Positions 18,804-27,540 are shown, numbered from the stretch's first letter. The stretch is DNA of 64,000 nucleotides from Brevibacillus fulvus (GCF_016908525.1 NZ_JAFBEB010000003.1:62001-126000); one strand, 5' to 3'. The notes: a model not told the origin generated them from the letters alone. A program made the numbers and translations.

Positions 18804-19697
18804 TTGAAGAAAGCGCGTCTAATCTATAATCCCAGCTCAGGACGGGAAATCATTCGCCGCCGGTTGCCAGATATTTTGGATATGCTCGAAACGGCAGGAT
18901 ACGAGACCTCGAGCTATGCCACCAAGGGTGCCAATGATGCGACAGAACAAGCGGAACGCGCCGCCCGCAGCGGGTATGACCTCGTCATCGCTGCCGGTGG
19001 CGACGGGACGATCTATGAGGTGCTCAATGGGCTAGCGGAGCGGAAAACGCGGCCCAAATTAGGCATTATCCCTTGCGGAACGACCAACGATTTTGCCCGG
19101 GCAATTGGATTGCCGATGAAATCGATCAGCCGGGCTTGTAAAATCATTACCGAAGGAAAAACGCAAAAAATTGATGTCGGGCGGGTCAACAACCGCTATT
19201 TCATCAACATTGCCGGCGGCGGCTTTTTGACCAACCTGACCTATGAGGTGCCAAGCAAACTGAAAACCTTGATCGGACAGCTGGCTTACTATGTCAAAGG
19301 CTTGGAAAAACTGCCGTCGGTACATCCGTTCCATATCCGGCTGGAAACCCGCGATCGCGTGGTGATCGACGACGAAGTAATGATCTTTCTGGTAGCCAAC
19401 AGCAATTCGGTCGGCGGGTTTGAACGGCTGGCGCCAAAAGCGCAGCTGTCCGACGGGAAGCTGGATTGCATCGTGGTCAAGAAGTGCAACCTGGCGGAAT
19501 TCATCCGCCTGACTACCTTGGCGATCAGAGGGGAGCATATTAAAGATCCCAATGTTTTTTACTTTCAAACAGACTATCTGAAGGCGACCACTGCCGGTTC
19601 GCAACACGTGGAGCTCAATCTTGACGGCGAGTTGGGCGGCGAGCTGCCCTGCGAGTGCCAGGTGCTGCCAGGGCATGTGGAAGTTTTCGTACCTTAA
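18804..19697 (+). CDS. dgkB: Diacylglycerol kinase, YegS/DgkB type
   Basis: A 297-residue lipid kinase that recycles diacylglycerol, formed during lipoteichoic acid synthesis, to phosphatidic acid. Seen: IYNPSSGRE, the nucleotide loop AAGGDGTIYEVLNGL, and LGIIPCGTTNDFARA. The length fits DgkB (about 300). The start is TTG 18804 with GAAGGGA upstream. It precedes rlmCD by 34 bases, the same pairing as in B. subtilis, where the two follow gatCAB directly. Confidence 0.9.
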   Translation: MKKARLIYNPSSGREIIRRRLPDILDMLETAGYETSSYATKGANDATEQAERAARSGYDLVIAAGGDGTIYEVLNGLAERKTRPKLGIIPCGTTNDFARAIGLPMKSISRACKIITEGKTQKIDVGRVNNRYFINIAGGGFLTNLTYEVPSKLKTLIGQLAYYVKGLEKLPSVHPFHIRLETRDRVVIDDEVMIFLVANSNSVGGFERLAPKAQLSDGKLDCIVVKKCNLAEFIRLTTLAIRGEHIKDPNVFYFQTDYLKATTAGSQHVELNLDGELGGELPCECQVLPGHVEVFVP

Positions 19698-19731
19698 AGC
19701 AAGCGTCAACGCATAAAGGAGATTTTCAACA

Positions 19732-21204
19732 GTGTCGAAAAAGTCAAGCAAAACGCCACGCCCTCATCGACAAAACCGAGGGCAACAAACCAAGCGGCAG
19801 GAGGAAAAGCAATACCCGGTCGCAATCGAGCAAGAACTGGAACTGGAGATTACCGGCTTGAACCATGAAGGCGCGGGCGTGGGCAGACACGAAGGCTATA
19901 CGCTGTTTGTCCCGCAAGCGTTGCCTGAAGAACGTGTACGGGCAAAGGTGGTCCATGCCAAAAAAAATTACGGCTACGCCAAACTGCTGGAAGTGCTGCA
20001 ACCGAGTCCGTATCGGGTGAAGCCGCCCTGTCCCGTGTTTGATCTGTGCGGCGGCTGCTCGCTGCAGCATTTGGCTTATGCCGAACAACTGCGCCATAAA
20101 CAGCAGATCGTCAAGGACAACCTGCGGCGCATCGGCGGGTTTGCCGTCGACGGCGAGGATGCCGTGCGCGTCCATCCGACGCTCGGCATGGACAATCCTT
20201 GGCGCTATCGCAACAAGGCGCAGGTGCCGATCGGCGAAGAGGAGGGCGCCTTGATCGGCGGCTTTTACGCCGAGCGTTCACATCAGATCGTCAATATTGA
20301 AAGCTGCTTGATCCAGCACGAAGCCAACGATGAAGTGGTGGCGGCGGTAAAGCGGATCGCCAGCCGTCTGCACATCCCGGCCTATGACGAGATCTCCCAC
20401 ACCGGCCTGCTCCGCCATGTCGTCTCCAAGGTCGGAGCGAGAACCGGCGACGTGATGGTCGTCCTGATCACCACCGAGCTGTTTATCCCCGAGCGGGAGC
20501 GGCTGATCGAAGCGATCCGCCAGGAAGTGCCCGGGGTCAAAAGCATCGTGCAAAATATCAATCCGCAGAAGACCAATGTGATCTTTGGCGACAAGACGAT
20601 TACGCTTTGGGGCGACGATGTGATCTACGATTATATCGGTCCGATCCGCTTCGCCATTTCGGCCCGCTCGTTTTACCAAGTCAATCCGGCCCAAACGGAG
20701 ATTTTGTACAACAAGACGCTGGAATACGCCGGCCTGTCCGGCGGCGAGATTGTTGTCGACGCCTACTGCGGCATCGGGACGATTTCGCTCTTTTTGGCAC
20801 AAAAAGCGAAGCACGTCTACGGCGTGGAGATCGTTCCCGAAGCGATCGCCGATGCCAACCGCAACGCCCGGCTGAACGGCTTTGAAAATGTGACATTCAA
20901 AACGGGAGCGGCCGAAGAAGTGATCCCGGCCTGGAAAGAGGAAGGCATCCGCCCCGACGTGATCGTCGTCGACCCGCCGCGCAAAGGCTGCGACGAAGCG
21001 CTGCTGACGACCATCCTGCAGATGAAGCCCGACCGCGTCGTCTACGTCTCCTGCAACCCGTCGACGCTGGCCCGCGATCTGAAAGTGCTGGCGGATTTGT
21101 ATGAAGTGAAGGAAGTGCAGCCAGTCGACATGTTCCCGCATACGGATCATGTTGAATCGGCGGCGTTGTTGGTGCAGAGAGAAACAGCTGTCTGTAAGTG
21201 GTGA
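19732..21204 (+). CDS. rlmCD: 23S rRNA (uracil-5-)-methyltransferase RlmCD
   Basis: A 490-residue RumA/TrmA-class enzyme. A basic, disordered N-terminal tail (1-30) precedes a TRAM domain (about 37-95), then the iron-sulfur cysteines CPVFDLCGGC with a further Cys in ESCLIQ, and a SAM-binding domain with VVDAYCGIGTISLFLA, VDPPRKGCDEA and the nucleophile in VSCNPSTLARDL. In Gram-positives the dual enzyme methylates U747 and U1939 of 23S rRNA. GTG 19732 follows AAAGGA. The extreme 3-prime end, coding DMFPHTDHVE, is a known integration target for mobile elements in streptococci. Confidence 0.92.
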   Translation: MSKKSSKTPRPHRQNRGQQTKRQEEKQYPVAIEQELELEITGLNHEGAGVGRHEGYTLFVPQALPEERVRAKVVHAKKNYGYAKLLEVLQPSPYRVKPPCPVFDLCGGCSLQHLAYAEQLRHKQQIVKDNLRRIGGFAVDGEDAVRVHPTLGMDNPWRYRNKAQVPIGEEEGALIGGFYAERSHQIVNIESCLIQHEANDEVVAAVKRIASRLHIPAYDEISHTGLLRHVVSKVGARTGDVMVVLITTELFIPERERLIEAIRQEVPGVKSIVQNINPQKTNVIFGDKTITLWGDDVIYDYIGPIRFAISARSFYQVNPAQTEILYNKTLEYAGLSGGEIVVDAYCGIGTISLFLAQKAKHVYGVEIVPEAIADANRNARLNGFENVTFKTGAAEEVIPAWKEEGIRPDVIVVDPPRKGCDEALLTTILQMKPDRVVYVSCNPSTLARDLKVLADLYEVKEVQPVDMFPHTDHVESAALLVQRETAVCKW

Positions 21205-21269
21205 TTTATATGGGGTTGCAGACTGATACAGAACTTTCATTTTTGGTATAACAAAAGGGGTTTAACACG

Positions 21270-21290
21270 TTGCCGTAAATTTGCCGTAAA
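21270..21290. repeat. Tandem TTGCCGTAAA repeats downstream of rlmCD
   Basis: Two copies of TTGCCGTAAA spaced by one base lie 66 bases after the rlmCD stop. Such short direct repeats resemble arm-type recombinase sites next to integrated elements; this is inference, no integrase gene remains. Confidence 0.45.
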
Positions 21291-21407
21291 AATATGTGTT
21301 AAATAAAAATAACAGAGCATAAAGCAACAAGTATTAACGAATCAGCGGTAGATTACGATGGGAAACCAAGTCCTATACTACCGCTAGTTTATTGGGCGAA
21401 GAATCAG

Positions 21408-21698
21408 TTAATCGATTGAATTAACCATAGGAACACCGACTAAATATTGCTCTACTGTCCAATTATGAACATAATTTTTCTTCCTACCGGGTTTAATACA
21501 ATAATGGGTAAATGATGAACTTAAACTGTGGCCATTTTTCAATAAATATTGCCCAATTGTTTGTCTGGCCTTCTTCAAACCACCAGTACGCATACCAACG
21601 ACTGGTTCAGAAATTTCTTTGGCTATACCATTAGTAATTTCGTAAACAAAGTAAGTACCAGTCTCCCTGCAACCTTCAATCCTAAAGTAATGATCCAT
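21408..21698 (-). CDS. Small hypothetical protein in AT-rich insert
   Basis: A 96-residue protein that I do not recognise. It starts MDHYFRIEGC, with GGAG upstream on the minus strand; an ATG five codons earlier is possible. It is Gly/Lys/Tyr-rich, has no membrane segment, and contains RTGGLKKARQTIGQYLLKNG, which could be a helical nucleic-acid-binding stretch. Base composition is clearly lower in GC than rlmCD. It is placed in a region bearing mobile-element scars, so it is probably acquired DNA cargo. Confidence 0.5.
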   Translation of the reverse strand: MDHYFRIEGCRETGTYFVYEITNGIAKEISEPVVGMRTGGLKKARQTIGQYLLKNGHSLSSSFTHYCIKPGRKKNYVHNWTVEQYLVGVPMVNSID

Positions 21699-21800
21699 TT
21701 CTATACACTCCATTCAATTTTTGTTATAAGATTATAGTGCAATTTTTGGGGCTACTAAGGAAGATTTCAGTATAAAAATGGAACTGGATTTTATAAACGA

Positions 21801-21836
21801 AAAAAGACGTTGGGAGTGCTACCCCAATGTCTTTTT
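21801..21836. terminator. Bidirectional hairpin
   Basis: AAAAAGACGTTGGG pairs with CCCAATGTCTTTTT (one wobble). A and T tracts on opposite sides suit termination in either direction. Confidence 0.6.
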
Positions 21837-21923
21837 GTTTGTATGCATATCTTTAACGGAATTGTCCTTTATTGCAGACATTTAATGTTCTACATTCGAT
21901 AACTCTAATCCCTCTATGTAACC

Positions 21924-21984
21924 ACAAAATAAATCTTTGACATTCAAAATAAACACCTGACAAAATCAAAATAAACTCCTGACA
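21924..21984. repeat. Three imperfect repeats resembling an insertion-sequence terminus
   Basis: Three units of about 19 bases, ending in TGACA, start at 21924, 21944 and 21966 (core CAAAATAAA then TGACA). On the minus strand the outermost copy begins TGTCAGGAGTTTATTTTG directly beside the broken NERD gene. Repeated terminal units are typical of IS21-type ends; family not confirmed. Confidence 0.5.
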
Positions 21985-22214
21985 GGATAGTCGAGAAACT
22001 TACTGCAAGTAATAACACTGATAAACACGCCAGGAAGCAACACGTCACTGCAATTCAAAGAGAATTAACGCAAACTGACGAGAAGGTGAAAATGAAGATC
22101 TGTCCTGCTTGTGGAGGCAAGTTAACGCAAAGACACGGACGATACGGCAGTTTTGTCGGGTGCTCTAATTTTCCGAGTTGCCGATACGTTGTGAAAAATA
22201 CTTCCTCCAGATAG
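21985..22214 (+). pseudogene. C-terminal remnant of a NERD-domain protein with topoisomerase-type C4 zinc finger
   Basis: The frame runs without a start up to a stop at 22212-22214. It codes [20 protein letters not shown], then the zinc ribbon with CPACGG and CSNFPSC (four Cys), the usual ending of NERD nuclease-related proteins. The NERD catalytic domain is missing; the frame is cut exactly where the repeat-rich, IS-like segment ends (about 21984). A 40-codon ORF from ATG 22092 with AGAAGGTGAA upstream could still be translated. I read it as a gene broken by an insertion followed by deletion. Confidence 0.7.
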
Positions 22215-22229
22215 GCTGTCTCAAAAAAA
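22214..22229. mobile_element. Possible insertion-sequence end
   Basis: GGCTGTCTCAAAAAA right after the NERD remnant stop resembles the terminal inverted repeats of IS1182/IS4-like elements. No transposase or second end is seen. Confidence 0.3.
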
Positions 22230-22263
22230 CAATGAGAGATTTGGCAGCTTCGCGTAAATCGTT

Positions 22264-22298
22264 AAAAACACCTAACGAGACCGAATGGCGTCTTGTTA
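22264..22298 (-). terminator. Terminator for the MBL hydrolase gene
   Basis: On the minus strand TAACAAGAC pairs with GTCTCGTTA (one wobble), followed by GGTGTTTTT. Confidence 0.6.
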
Positions 22299-22335
22299 GC
22301 TGTTTTGGCTTCATTTTGGAACGTTTAGCGCTCCA

Positions 22336-23097
22336 TTAAAATGTGTACGATTCGCCGTCGTTTGGAACGAAAACCTTGGAGGAAATTCCTTTTTCTTGGG
22401 TGAAGCTTTTTAATTGTTCTCTTGATAATGTCCAATGGTTGACAGCTTCCATATGGACAGAAATGATTTTGGCGTGAGGAGCTGCCTGAGTCACATGATA
22501 GATGTCTTCTTTCCCCATGACCAGAGAACCGCCTTGCAGATATTGATTATCTCCGCCGTTTACGACAATGATTCCCGGTTTGTGTAGTTCGATTGTTTCC
22601 CGCACTCCCTCATACCAAACGGTATCTCCAGCGATGTATAACGTTTTTTCGTCGGGGTGTTTCAAGATGACACCGCAGACATGACCGGTCCGTTGCAACA
22701 GTTCCCCTCTGCCGTGTTCGCCCTTGGTTTTTATCAAACGAATATTGGCGAAGACTGTATTTTCTTGCAGCACTTCAATATTTCGAAACCCGGCTTTTTC
22801 GACTTCTGCCGCGTCTGCATCGTTTTGCACAAATATTTTCACATCTTTGGGCAGTACCTTTTTGGCCGCGTCGTCCCAATGATCTAAATGTAGATGGGTT
22901 ACGATCACAGCGTCCAGGTTGCAGATCATGGTGTCAATGGATGTTGGCAAGCCAACCAAAGGATTGTTTTGGTCTTGTCGTAACGAATTGCGGAAAGGGG
23001 GATAAGCGCCCTTTTCCGCCAAGAATGGGTCAATTAAAAACTTCTTTCCGGCATAACGGACAACCAGCGTTGCATTCCGAATCAGTTGTATGTTCAT
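22336..23097 (-). CDS. MBL-fold metal-dependent hydrolase, UlaG-like
   Basis: A 253-residue beta-lactamase-fold hydrolase. The metal motif is VTHLHLDHWDD; further ligands are in GHVCGV and IAGDTVW, with HMEAVNHW near the end. The family includes L-ascorbate-6-phosphate lactonase-like and general phosphodiester/lactone hydrolases, so the substrate is open. The start MNIQLIRNATLVV is fixed by AAAGGAGG on the minus strand upstream of 23097; the frame stays open further upstream, but without support. It is a single-gene unit next to decayed DNA. Confidence 0.82.
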   Translation of the reverse strand: MNIQLIRNATLVVRYAGKKFLIDPFLAEKGAYPPFRNSLRQDQNNPLVGLPTSIDTMICNLDAVIVTHLHLDHWDDAAKKVLPKDVKIFVQNDADAAEVEKAGFRNIEVLQENTVFANIRLIKTKGEHGRGELLQRTGHVCGVILKHPDEKTLYIAGDTVWYEGVRETIELHKPGIIVVNGGDNQYLQGGSLVMGKEDIYHVTQAAPHAKIISVHMEAVNHWTLSREQLKSFTQEKGISSKVFVPNDGESYTF

Positions 23098-23248
23098 CTG
23101 CAATCGACCTCCTTTTTTTATGCGGGCAGGAAAATGCCGCTGGTAGTAAAGGCTTTCTGTATAATAAAATGATAACTGACAGCGCGAGTGTAATCGATAC
23201 ATCGATGAAAACGATCTTTGGAAAACCATTTCACGGTAGGATTTTTGT

Positions 23249-23508
23249 ATGCGACTTGATCAAACCGATTATCTGATTCTTCGGTTACTTTCCGAAAACG
23301 CACGAATTCCTTGGAAAGACTTAGGGGAACAGATTCCTATGACTTCGATGAACTGAAAGTAGGGCTTGCTTGTACGGCGTTTGTCATGATTCACATGAAA
23401 ACGGCGAATCACGATTCGTTTATTCGTTTTATTACAGAGTGCAATGAGGTAGTTGAAGCCCATCGCATTTGGCACAGATCGCATCGATCATTTTTGACTG
23501 TCGGCTGA
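23249..23508 (+). pseudogene. Decayed Lrp/AsnC-family regulator
   Basis: The first frame begins MRLDQTDYLILRLLSENAR and continues into the helix-turn-helix (IPWKDLGEQI), then hits a stop. A second frame carries GLACTAFVMIHMKT and ECNEVVEAHRI, the ligand-binding (RAM) domain of the same family. About 30 codons between the parts, including the recognition helix, are lost, the frame is shifted, and the C-terminus is cut short. It is therefore a non-functional remnant. Its original target may have been the divergent MBL hydrolase; that is a guess from position. Confidence 0.75.
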
Positions 23509-23535
23509 CGAAAAAATAATAAGGGGTGCTCCGCG

Positions 23536-24129
23536 ATGGTGAATCGTCGAACGAATCCAAAGGTTGATGAATTTTTAAGCAAGGCCGAAAAGTGGAAGAC
23601 AGAATTTGAAAAGCTGCGCAATATTGTACTTGATTGTGAGCTGACCGAAGAATTCAAGTGGATGCATCCTTGCTACACTTATGCGCAAAAAAATATTGTT
23701 TTAATACATGGATTTAAAGAATATTGCGCGCTGCTGTTTCACAAAGGAGCCTTGTTACAAGATACCCATCGGGTGCTCATCCAGCAAACGGAGAATGTAC
23801 AGGCAGCTCGCCAGATTCGGTTCACCAATGTGCAACAAATTGCGGATATGGAAACCATCCTGAAAGCTTATATTCACGAAGCGATTGAAGTGGAAAAAGC
23901 CGGTTTGCAAGTGAATTTTCAAAAGAGTACCGATTTGCTCATTCCGGAAGAACTTCAAAGCAAATTCGCGGAAATTCCTGCTTTGAAACCCGCTTTTGAA
24001 GCATTGACGCCGGGGCGGCAACGAGCATACATTCTTTATTTTTCAGCACCCAAACAAGCCAAAACGCGAGTTTCGAGAGTTGAAAAATATATGCAGCACA
24101 TTCTTGAGGGCAAAGGATTACATGATTAG
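23536..24129 (+). CDS. YdeI-like protein (DUF1801/OmpD-associated family)
   Basis: A 197-residue protein with the N-terminal DUF1801-like fold (about 1-120; NPKVDEFLSKAEKWKTEFEKLR and MHPCYTYAQKNIVLIHGFKEYCALLFHKGALL) and the C-terminal YdeI segment with LTPGRQRAYILYFSAPKQAKTR. B. subtilis YdeI has the same build. The family is poorly understood; some members protect against stress or bacteriocins. GGGGTG precedes the ATG. It looks intact, right after the decayed Lrp gene. Confidence 0.8.
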   Translation: MVNRRTNPKVDEFLSKAEKWKTEFEKLRNIVLDCELTEEFKWMHPCYTYAQKNIVLIHGFKEYCALLFHKGALLQDTHRVLIQQTENVQAARQIRFTNVQQIADMETILKAYIHEAIEVEKAGLQVNFQKSTDLLIPEELQSKFAEIPALKPAFEALTPGRQRAYILYFSAPKQAKTRVSRVEKYMQHILEGKGLHD

Positions 24130-24253
24130 CGATTCGCAGAGCAAGGTCTGATGCTGCTTGCGAAATTTCGGCAGGGCCCAATTTTGCTTACCTCTGTTTG
24201 GGCAGCTGCATAGAATAAATGGTCGATAAGAGATCAGCGAGAGGAGAATGCGT

Positions 24254-24793
24254 ATGTACCCGAATCCATGCTTGCAGTATCAATGGCCGAATTCAATGCA
24301 ATCCGCCTGGAGTAACAACTGGGGTTATCCTTGGACTGCCCCATCCGGCAGCTGGAACACGCAAAACTATATTCCTTATGGAACCATCACCTTACAAGAT
24401 TACGGAACAAGACCTTTTGTACTGAATATTGACCAAGCGACCAGGCAAAACAACAATTACCGCACTGCTTTATGGACAGGTCAACATTTTCAGGTCACGT
24501 TGATGAGTATTAATGTCGGGGAAGACATAGGATTGGAAGTCCATCCGACAACTGACCAGTTCATACGAATTGAAGAAGGCCAGGGACTTGTTCAAATGGG
24601 GGCGAGCAGGGACAACCTCGATTTCCATGCGATGGCCTATGACGGCTACGCTATTATGATACCTGCGGGGACATGGCACAATATAACCAATACCGGAAAT
24701 CGCCCGCTGAAAGTGTACGTTATCTATGCCCCGCCTCACCATCCATTCGGTACAGTCCAGGAAACGAAAGCGATCGCGCAAGGTATGGGTTAA
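24254..24793 (+). CDS. Cupin protein with Trp/Asn/Tyr-rich N-terminus
   Basis: About 179 residues. A low-complexity N-terminus (1-50) rich in Trp, Asn, Pro, Tyr and Gln precedes a single cupin barrel: the metal-binding block is recognisable as GLEVHPTTDQFIRIEEGQG and the second as PAGTWHNITNTG. The ATG at 24254 is better spaced from GAGAGGAG than the ATG at 24248. The composition of the N-terminus is typical of spore-coat or exosporium-surface proteins, and a second cupin with a similar tail lies at 27588-28220. No enzymatic function can be assigned. Confidence 0.75.
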   Translation: MYPNPCLQYQWPNSMQSAWSNNWGYPWTAPSGSWNTQNYIPYGTITLQDYGTRPFVLNIDQATRQNNNYRTALWTGQHFQVTLMSINVGEDIGLEVHPTTDQFIRIEEGQGLVQMGASRDNLDFHAMAYDGYAIMIPAGTWHNITNTGNRPLKVYVIYAPPHHPFGTVQETKAIAQGMG

Positions 24794-24852
24794 TGGCACA
24801 CGCTTGAGCCGGGACAGGGAATAGGAGAAATGTATGGACAGATGACGCAACG

Positions 24853-24878
24853 GAGCGGGAAAATCCCCGCTTCTTTTT
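24853..24878 (+). terminator. Terminator after the first cupin gene
   Basis: AGCGGG pairs with CCCGCT, followed by TTCTTTTTTT. The rest of 24794-25094 shows no convincing gene. Confidence 0.75.
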
Positions 24879-25094
24879 TTATCGAAGCGTCAGCAGAATA
24901 TCGAGCAAATATGGCGGGAAACTACGAGGGAATGGCAAACTGTGGAGCGGAAGGCAACACTGAGATGATGACGGGCAGGGTGGAATGGTGGAGGGACAAA
25001 AGACAAGCGGCCGGAGACAACTGCCAAGTGGATGAAACAATTTGATTTTGCTTTCGTCTTACAGCAATGAAGGCAATCTTCGGAGGTGGGCAAA

Positions 25095-25739
25095 TTGAAC
25101 AAAATGGTATGGATTACACTTGTTTTAACGCTTTGTGTGTCCCTGATGGGATGTTCGCATGATAACGCCAAGGCAGTGGCGAACGAGGAAGTTCAACAGA
25201 CCGACGTTTCCGCTGGGCAAACTGTCGAAAAAACTGTCGGAAAAACGGATGAAGAAACTGTCGAAAAAACGGATGAAAAGGCCGCCGCTGCAGACTCCAT
25301 TTCCGCGGAAGAGTCCGGCTCCATGATCTACGAAAATAGCCAATACGGCTTTCGTTTCACCCTGCCGAAAAGCTGGCAAGGGTATACGATTGTAACGGAC
25401 AAGTGGGAAGGCTTGTCTGTGGGAGAGGCAGACGGCGATAAAGTCGTCGAGACGGGTCCGCTGCTCATCATCCGACATCCGGAATGGACAAAAGAAAATC
25501 CAAGACAGGACATTCCGATCATGGTCTTCACCCTTGCGCAATGGGATGCACTGCAACAGGAGAAGTTCCATATTGGCGCGGCGCCGATTGGTCCGAGTGA
25601 GCTTGGGCGCAATTCCGGCTATGTCTTTGCACTGCCCGCACGCTACAACTTCTCATTCCCGACAGGCTATGAAGAAGTGGAAGACATGTTGAGCCAACAT
25701 CCGCTGCAACCGTTTGAAGTCAACAGAGCAAAGCCGTAA
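25095..25739 (+). CDS. Hypothetical lipoprotein
   Basis: A 214-residue secreted lipoprotein: a short signal peptide ends in the lipobox SLMGC, so it is anchored to the outer face of the membrane. A spacer with Thr/Glu/Lys repeats (TVEKT, TDEETVEKTDEK) precedes a globular domain from about residue 75 (IYENSQYGFRFTLPKSWQGY), reminiscent of PsbP-like or DUF-type lipoprotein domains but not assigned. TTG 25095 sits seven bases after GGAGGT; the frame also opens at GTG 25086 inside that RBS. It is flanked by terminators, hence monocistronic. Confidence 0.7.
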   Translation: MNKMVWITLVLTLCVSLMGCSHDNAKAVANEEVQQTDVSAGQTVEKTVGKTDEETVEKTDEKAAAADSISAEESGSMIYENSQYGFRFTLPKSWQGYTIVTDKWEGLSVGEADGDKVVETGPLLIIRHPEWTKENPRQDIPIMVFTLAQWDALQQEKFHIGAAPIGPSELGRNSGYVFALPARYNFSFPTGYEEVEDMLSQHPLQPFEVNRAKP

Positions 25740-25824
25740 CGGGGAAAACGGGGAAGGTAGGTAACCGGTATTCATCAGCGTCAGTGGTCGATTTGCAGTG
25801 CTAGTTATATGGATGGAATAAGCA

Positions 25825-25853
25825 AAGAGGGGCGAAGTACCCCTCTTCGTTTA
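25825..25853 (+). terminator. Terminator after the lipoprotein gene
   Basis: AAGAGGGG pairs with CCCCTCTT, followed by a T-rich stretch. In 25740-26102 I see otherwise only this hairpin and the one at 26064. Confidence 0.75.
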
Positions 25854-26063
25854 TATACGGGAGCGGCATCGGTCGGGAATTCAGGGATAAGCCGCTATGC
25901 CGACCTTTTCACTGGTTGGAAGAGTCCAGTCCGGAGTTACAGTATCCGCTTCATCCCTGGAATGACCTCCGCAGTTTCCTTCAAATAGAATGGATCAAAT
26001 CGTTTGATTTAGTTTACTAGAAAAATTGATGGAATTATAAGCCAAGGAATGAAAAATGAGGAA

Positions 26064-26098
26064 AAGGACCGCCAACGAGGTTGTCATTGGCAGTCCTT
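26064..26098 (-). terminator. Terminator for the minus-strand gene at 26103
   Basis: AAGGACCGCCAA pairs with TTGGCAGTCCTT (one mismatch); on the minus strand it is followed by TTTTCC and TTTTTC. Confidence 0.75.
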
Positions 26099-26102
26099 GT
26101 GG

Positions 26103-26417
26103 TTACTTCACTGTAATCCGGTAGTAGTAATCGTCCGTCAGCCGTTTTATCACTTTTTCGCGATCGGTGGCGACATTGTATGGCAAGCGGATTTTGTCCC
26201 CGATGATAAAATCTTGGTAAGTCCCCGCTTTCGTCCGCAGCAGCTTCGTTTCGGTCGCCAACACCGTTCGATCCTTGTTCAGCATCTCCATGACGATAAC
26301 CGGCGGCCGCTGCACATCCTGGGTGAGCGTGTAGACAAAGTCCAGATTGATGCCGCCGAGAAGTCCGGATTTGTCCATCGTCGTGATGAAATCGTATTTC
26401 GGCTCAATGGAGATCAT
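26103..26417 (-). CDS. Hypothetical protein, probably a 5-prime truncated remnant
   Basis: A 104-residue frame starting at an ATG without a clear RBS. The open frame continues upstream of that ATG for nine codons (QWYPLIKNEAVE) to a stop, with no start codon there, and the protein begins in the middle of what looks like a beta-rich domain (SIEPKYDFITTMDKSG, YTLTQDVQRPPVIVMEML). The downstream terminator is intact. I read it as the C-terminal part of a lost extracytoplasmic protein, but a short functional gene is possible. No family recognised. Confidence 0.4.
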   Translation of the reverse strand: MISIEPKYDFITTMDKSGLLGGINLDFVYTLTQDVQRPPVIVMEMLNKDRTVLATETKLLRTKAGTYQDFIIGDKIRLPYNVATDREKVIKRLTDDYYYRITVK

Positions 26418-26697
26418 TTCAACGGCTTCATTTTTGATCAGCGGGTACCATTGTCAAAAGCAAAGCGATTCTTTTTTTCATGCAGGACAACCCCTTTAAA
26501 AAATGTGGAAGCCTCTTCCATTCTAAACTTTGAAAACGTTTTGAAAAAGGTGCTTTGTTCCTGCTTCTTTTGGATTGTCTTGGAATGCAGGCGAGTTACG
26601 TTGTCAGTTTGGACCACCGCTTTCCGCAAATGGAACATCATGACGCTGACGCGGTAGTATGATAACCTAATAGTACTACGGAAAGGAGTGATTCAAG

Positions 26698-27540
26698 ATG
26701 AGCAATCTCATTCCCGAAGTTACGTTGAATGATGGGCTCAAATTGCCGGTGGTTGGTCTGGGTACATATACGATGAGGGGGAGCGCAGGGGTCAATGCGA
26801 TCGTCAACGCTATCGACATCGGCTATCGGCTGATTGATTCCGCTTACAATTATGAAAATGAAGGAACGGTAGGCGAAGCTGTCAGACGCAGCTCTGTGCC
26901 GCGCGAACAATTATTGATTACTTCCAAATTGCCGGGCCGCTACCACACATATGACAAAGCGGTGGTTGCCATTCAGGAATCGCTGTATCGGGCGAATCTC
27001 GATTATTATGATTTGTATCTGATTCATTGGCCAAATCCGAAGCAGGACCAGTATGTGGAAGCTTGGCAGGCGTTGGTTGATGCCCAAAAATGGGGGCTTG
27101 TCCGTTCGATTGGCGTCAGCAATTTTTTACCGGAACATATCGAACGTTTGGTCAAAGAAACTGGCGTCAAACCAAGTGTGAATCAGATCGAATTGCATCC
27201 GTTCTTTAATCAGGCTGAGCAGCGGCAATGGCATGCGGAAAACGGCATCATTACCGAATCATGGAGTCCGTTGGCCAAGGCAAATGACATCATGAACAAC
27301 GAGGTCATTCAACAAATTGCCGACCGCCACCAAAAGTCGATTCCGCAAGTGGTGTTGCGCTGGCATTATCAGTTGGGGGCCGTATCCATTCCCAAATCGG
27401 CGTCGGCTTATCGCCAGCTTGAGAATATTTCGATCTTTGACTTTGCTCTCGATGAAACAGAAATGACCATGATTTCAGGCTTGACTCGCGCGGACGGCCG
27501 GATGCGCAATCAAGACCCGGCGGTTTACGAAGAATTTTAA
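26698..27540 (+). CDS. Aldo/keto reductase
   Basis: A 280-residue NADPH-dependent reductase of the AKR5-like bacterial group. The tetrad is visible: Asp and Tyr in IDSAYNYENEG, Lys in ITSKLPG, His in LIHWPNP. Cofactor-binding SIPKSASAYRQLENISIFDF is near the C-terminus. It reduces aldehydes or ketones such as methylglyoxal or 2,5-diketo acids; the substrate is unknown. GGAAAGGAGTG precedes the ATG. A clear terminator follows, so it is monocistronic. Confidence 0.9.
   Translation: MSNLIPEVTLNDGLKLPVVGLGTYTMRGSAGVNAIVNAIDIGYRLIDSAYNYENEGTVGEAVRRSSVPREQLLITSKLPGRYHTYDKAVVAIQESLYRANLDYYDLYLIHWPNPKQDQYVEAWQALVDAQKWGLVRSIGVSNFLPEHIERLVKETGVKPSVNQIELHPFFNQAEQRQWHAENGIITESWSPLAKANDIMNNEVIQQIADRHQKSIPQVVLRWHYQLGAVSIPKSASAYRQLENISIFDFALDETEMTMISGLTRADGRMRNQDPAVYEEF

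Noticed and set aside
24830-25045. 71-codon frame after the first cupin gene
   Set aside because: It runs through the terminator hairpin and has no family match.
26438-26641. 67-codon minus-strand frame upstream of the truncated gene at 26103
   Set aside because: No RBS, basic low-complexity product, no similarity; probably non-coding.
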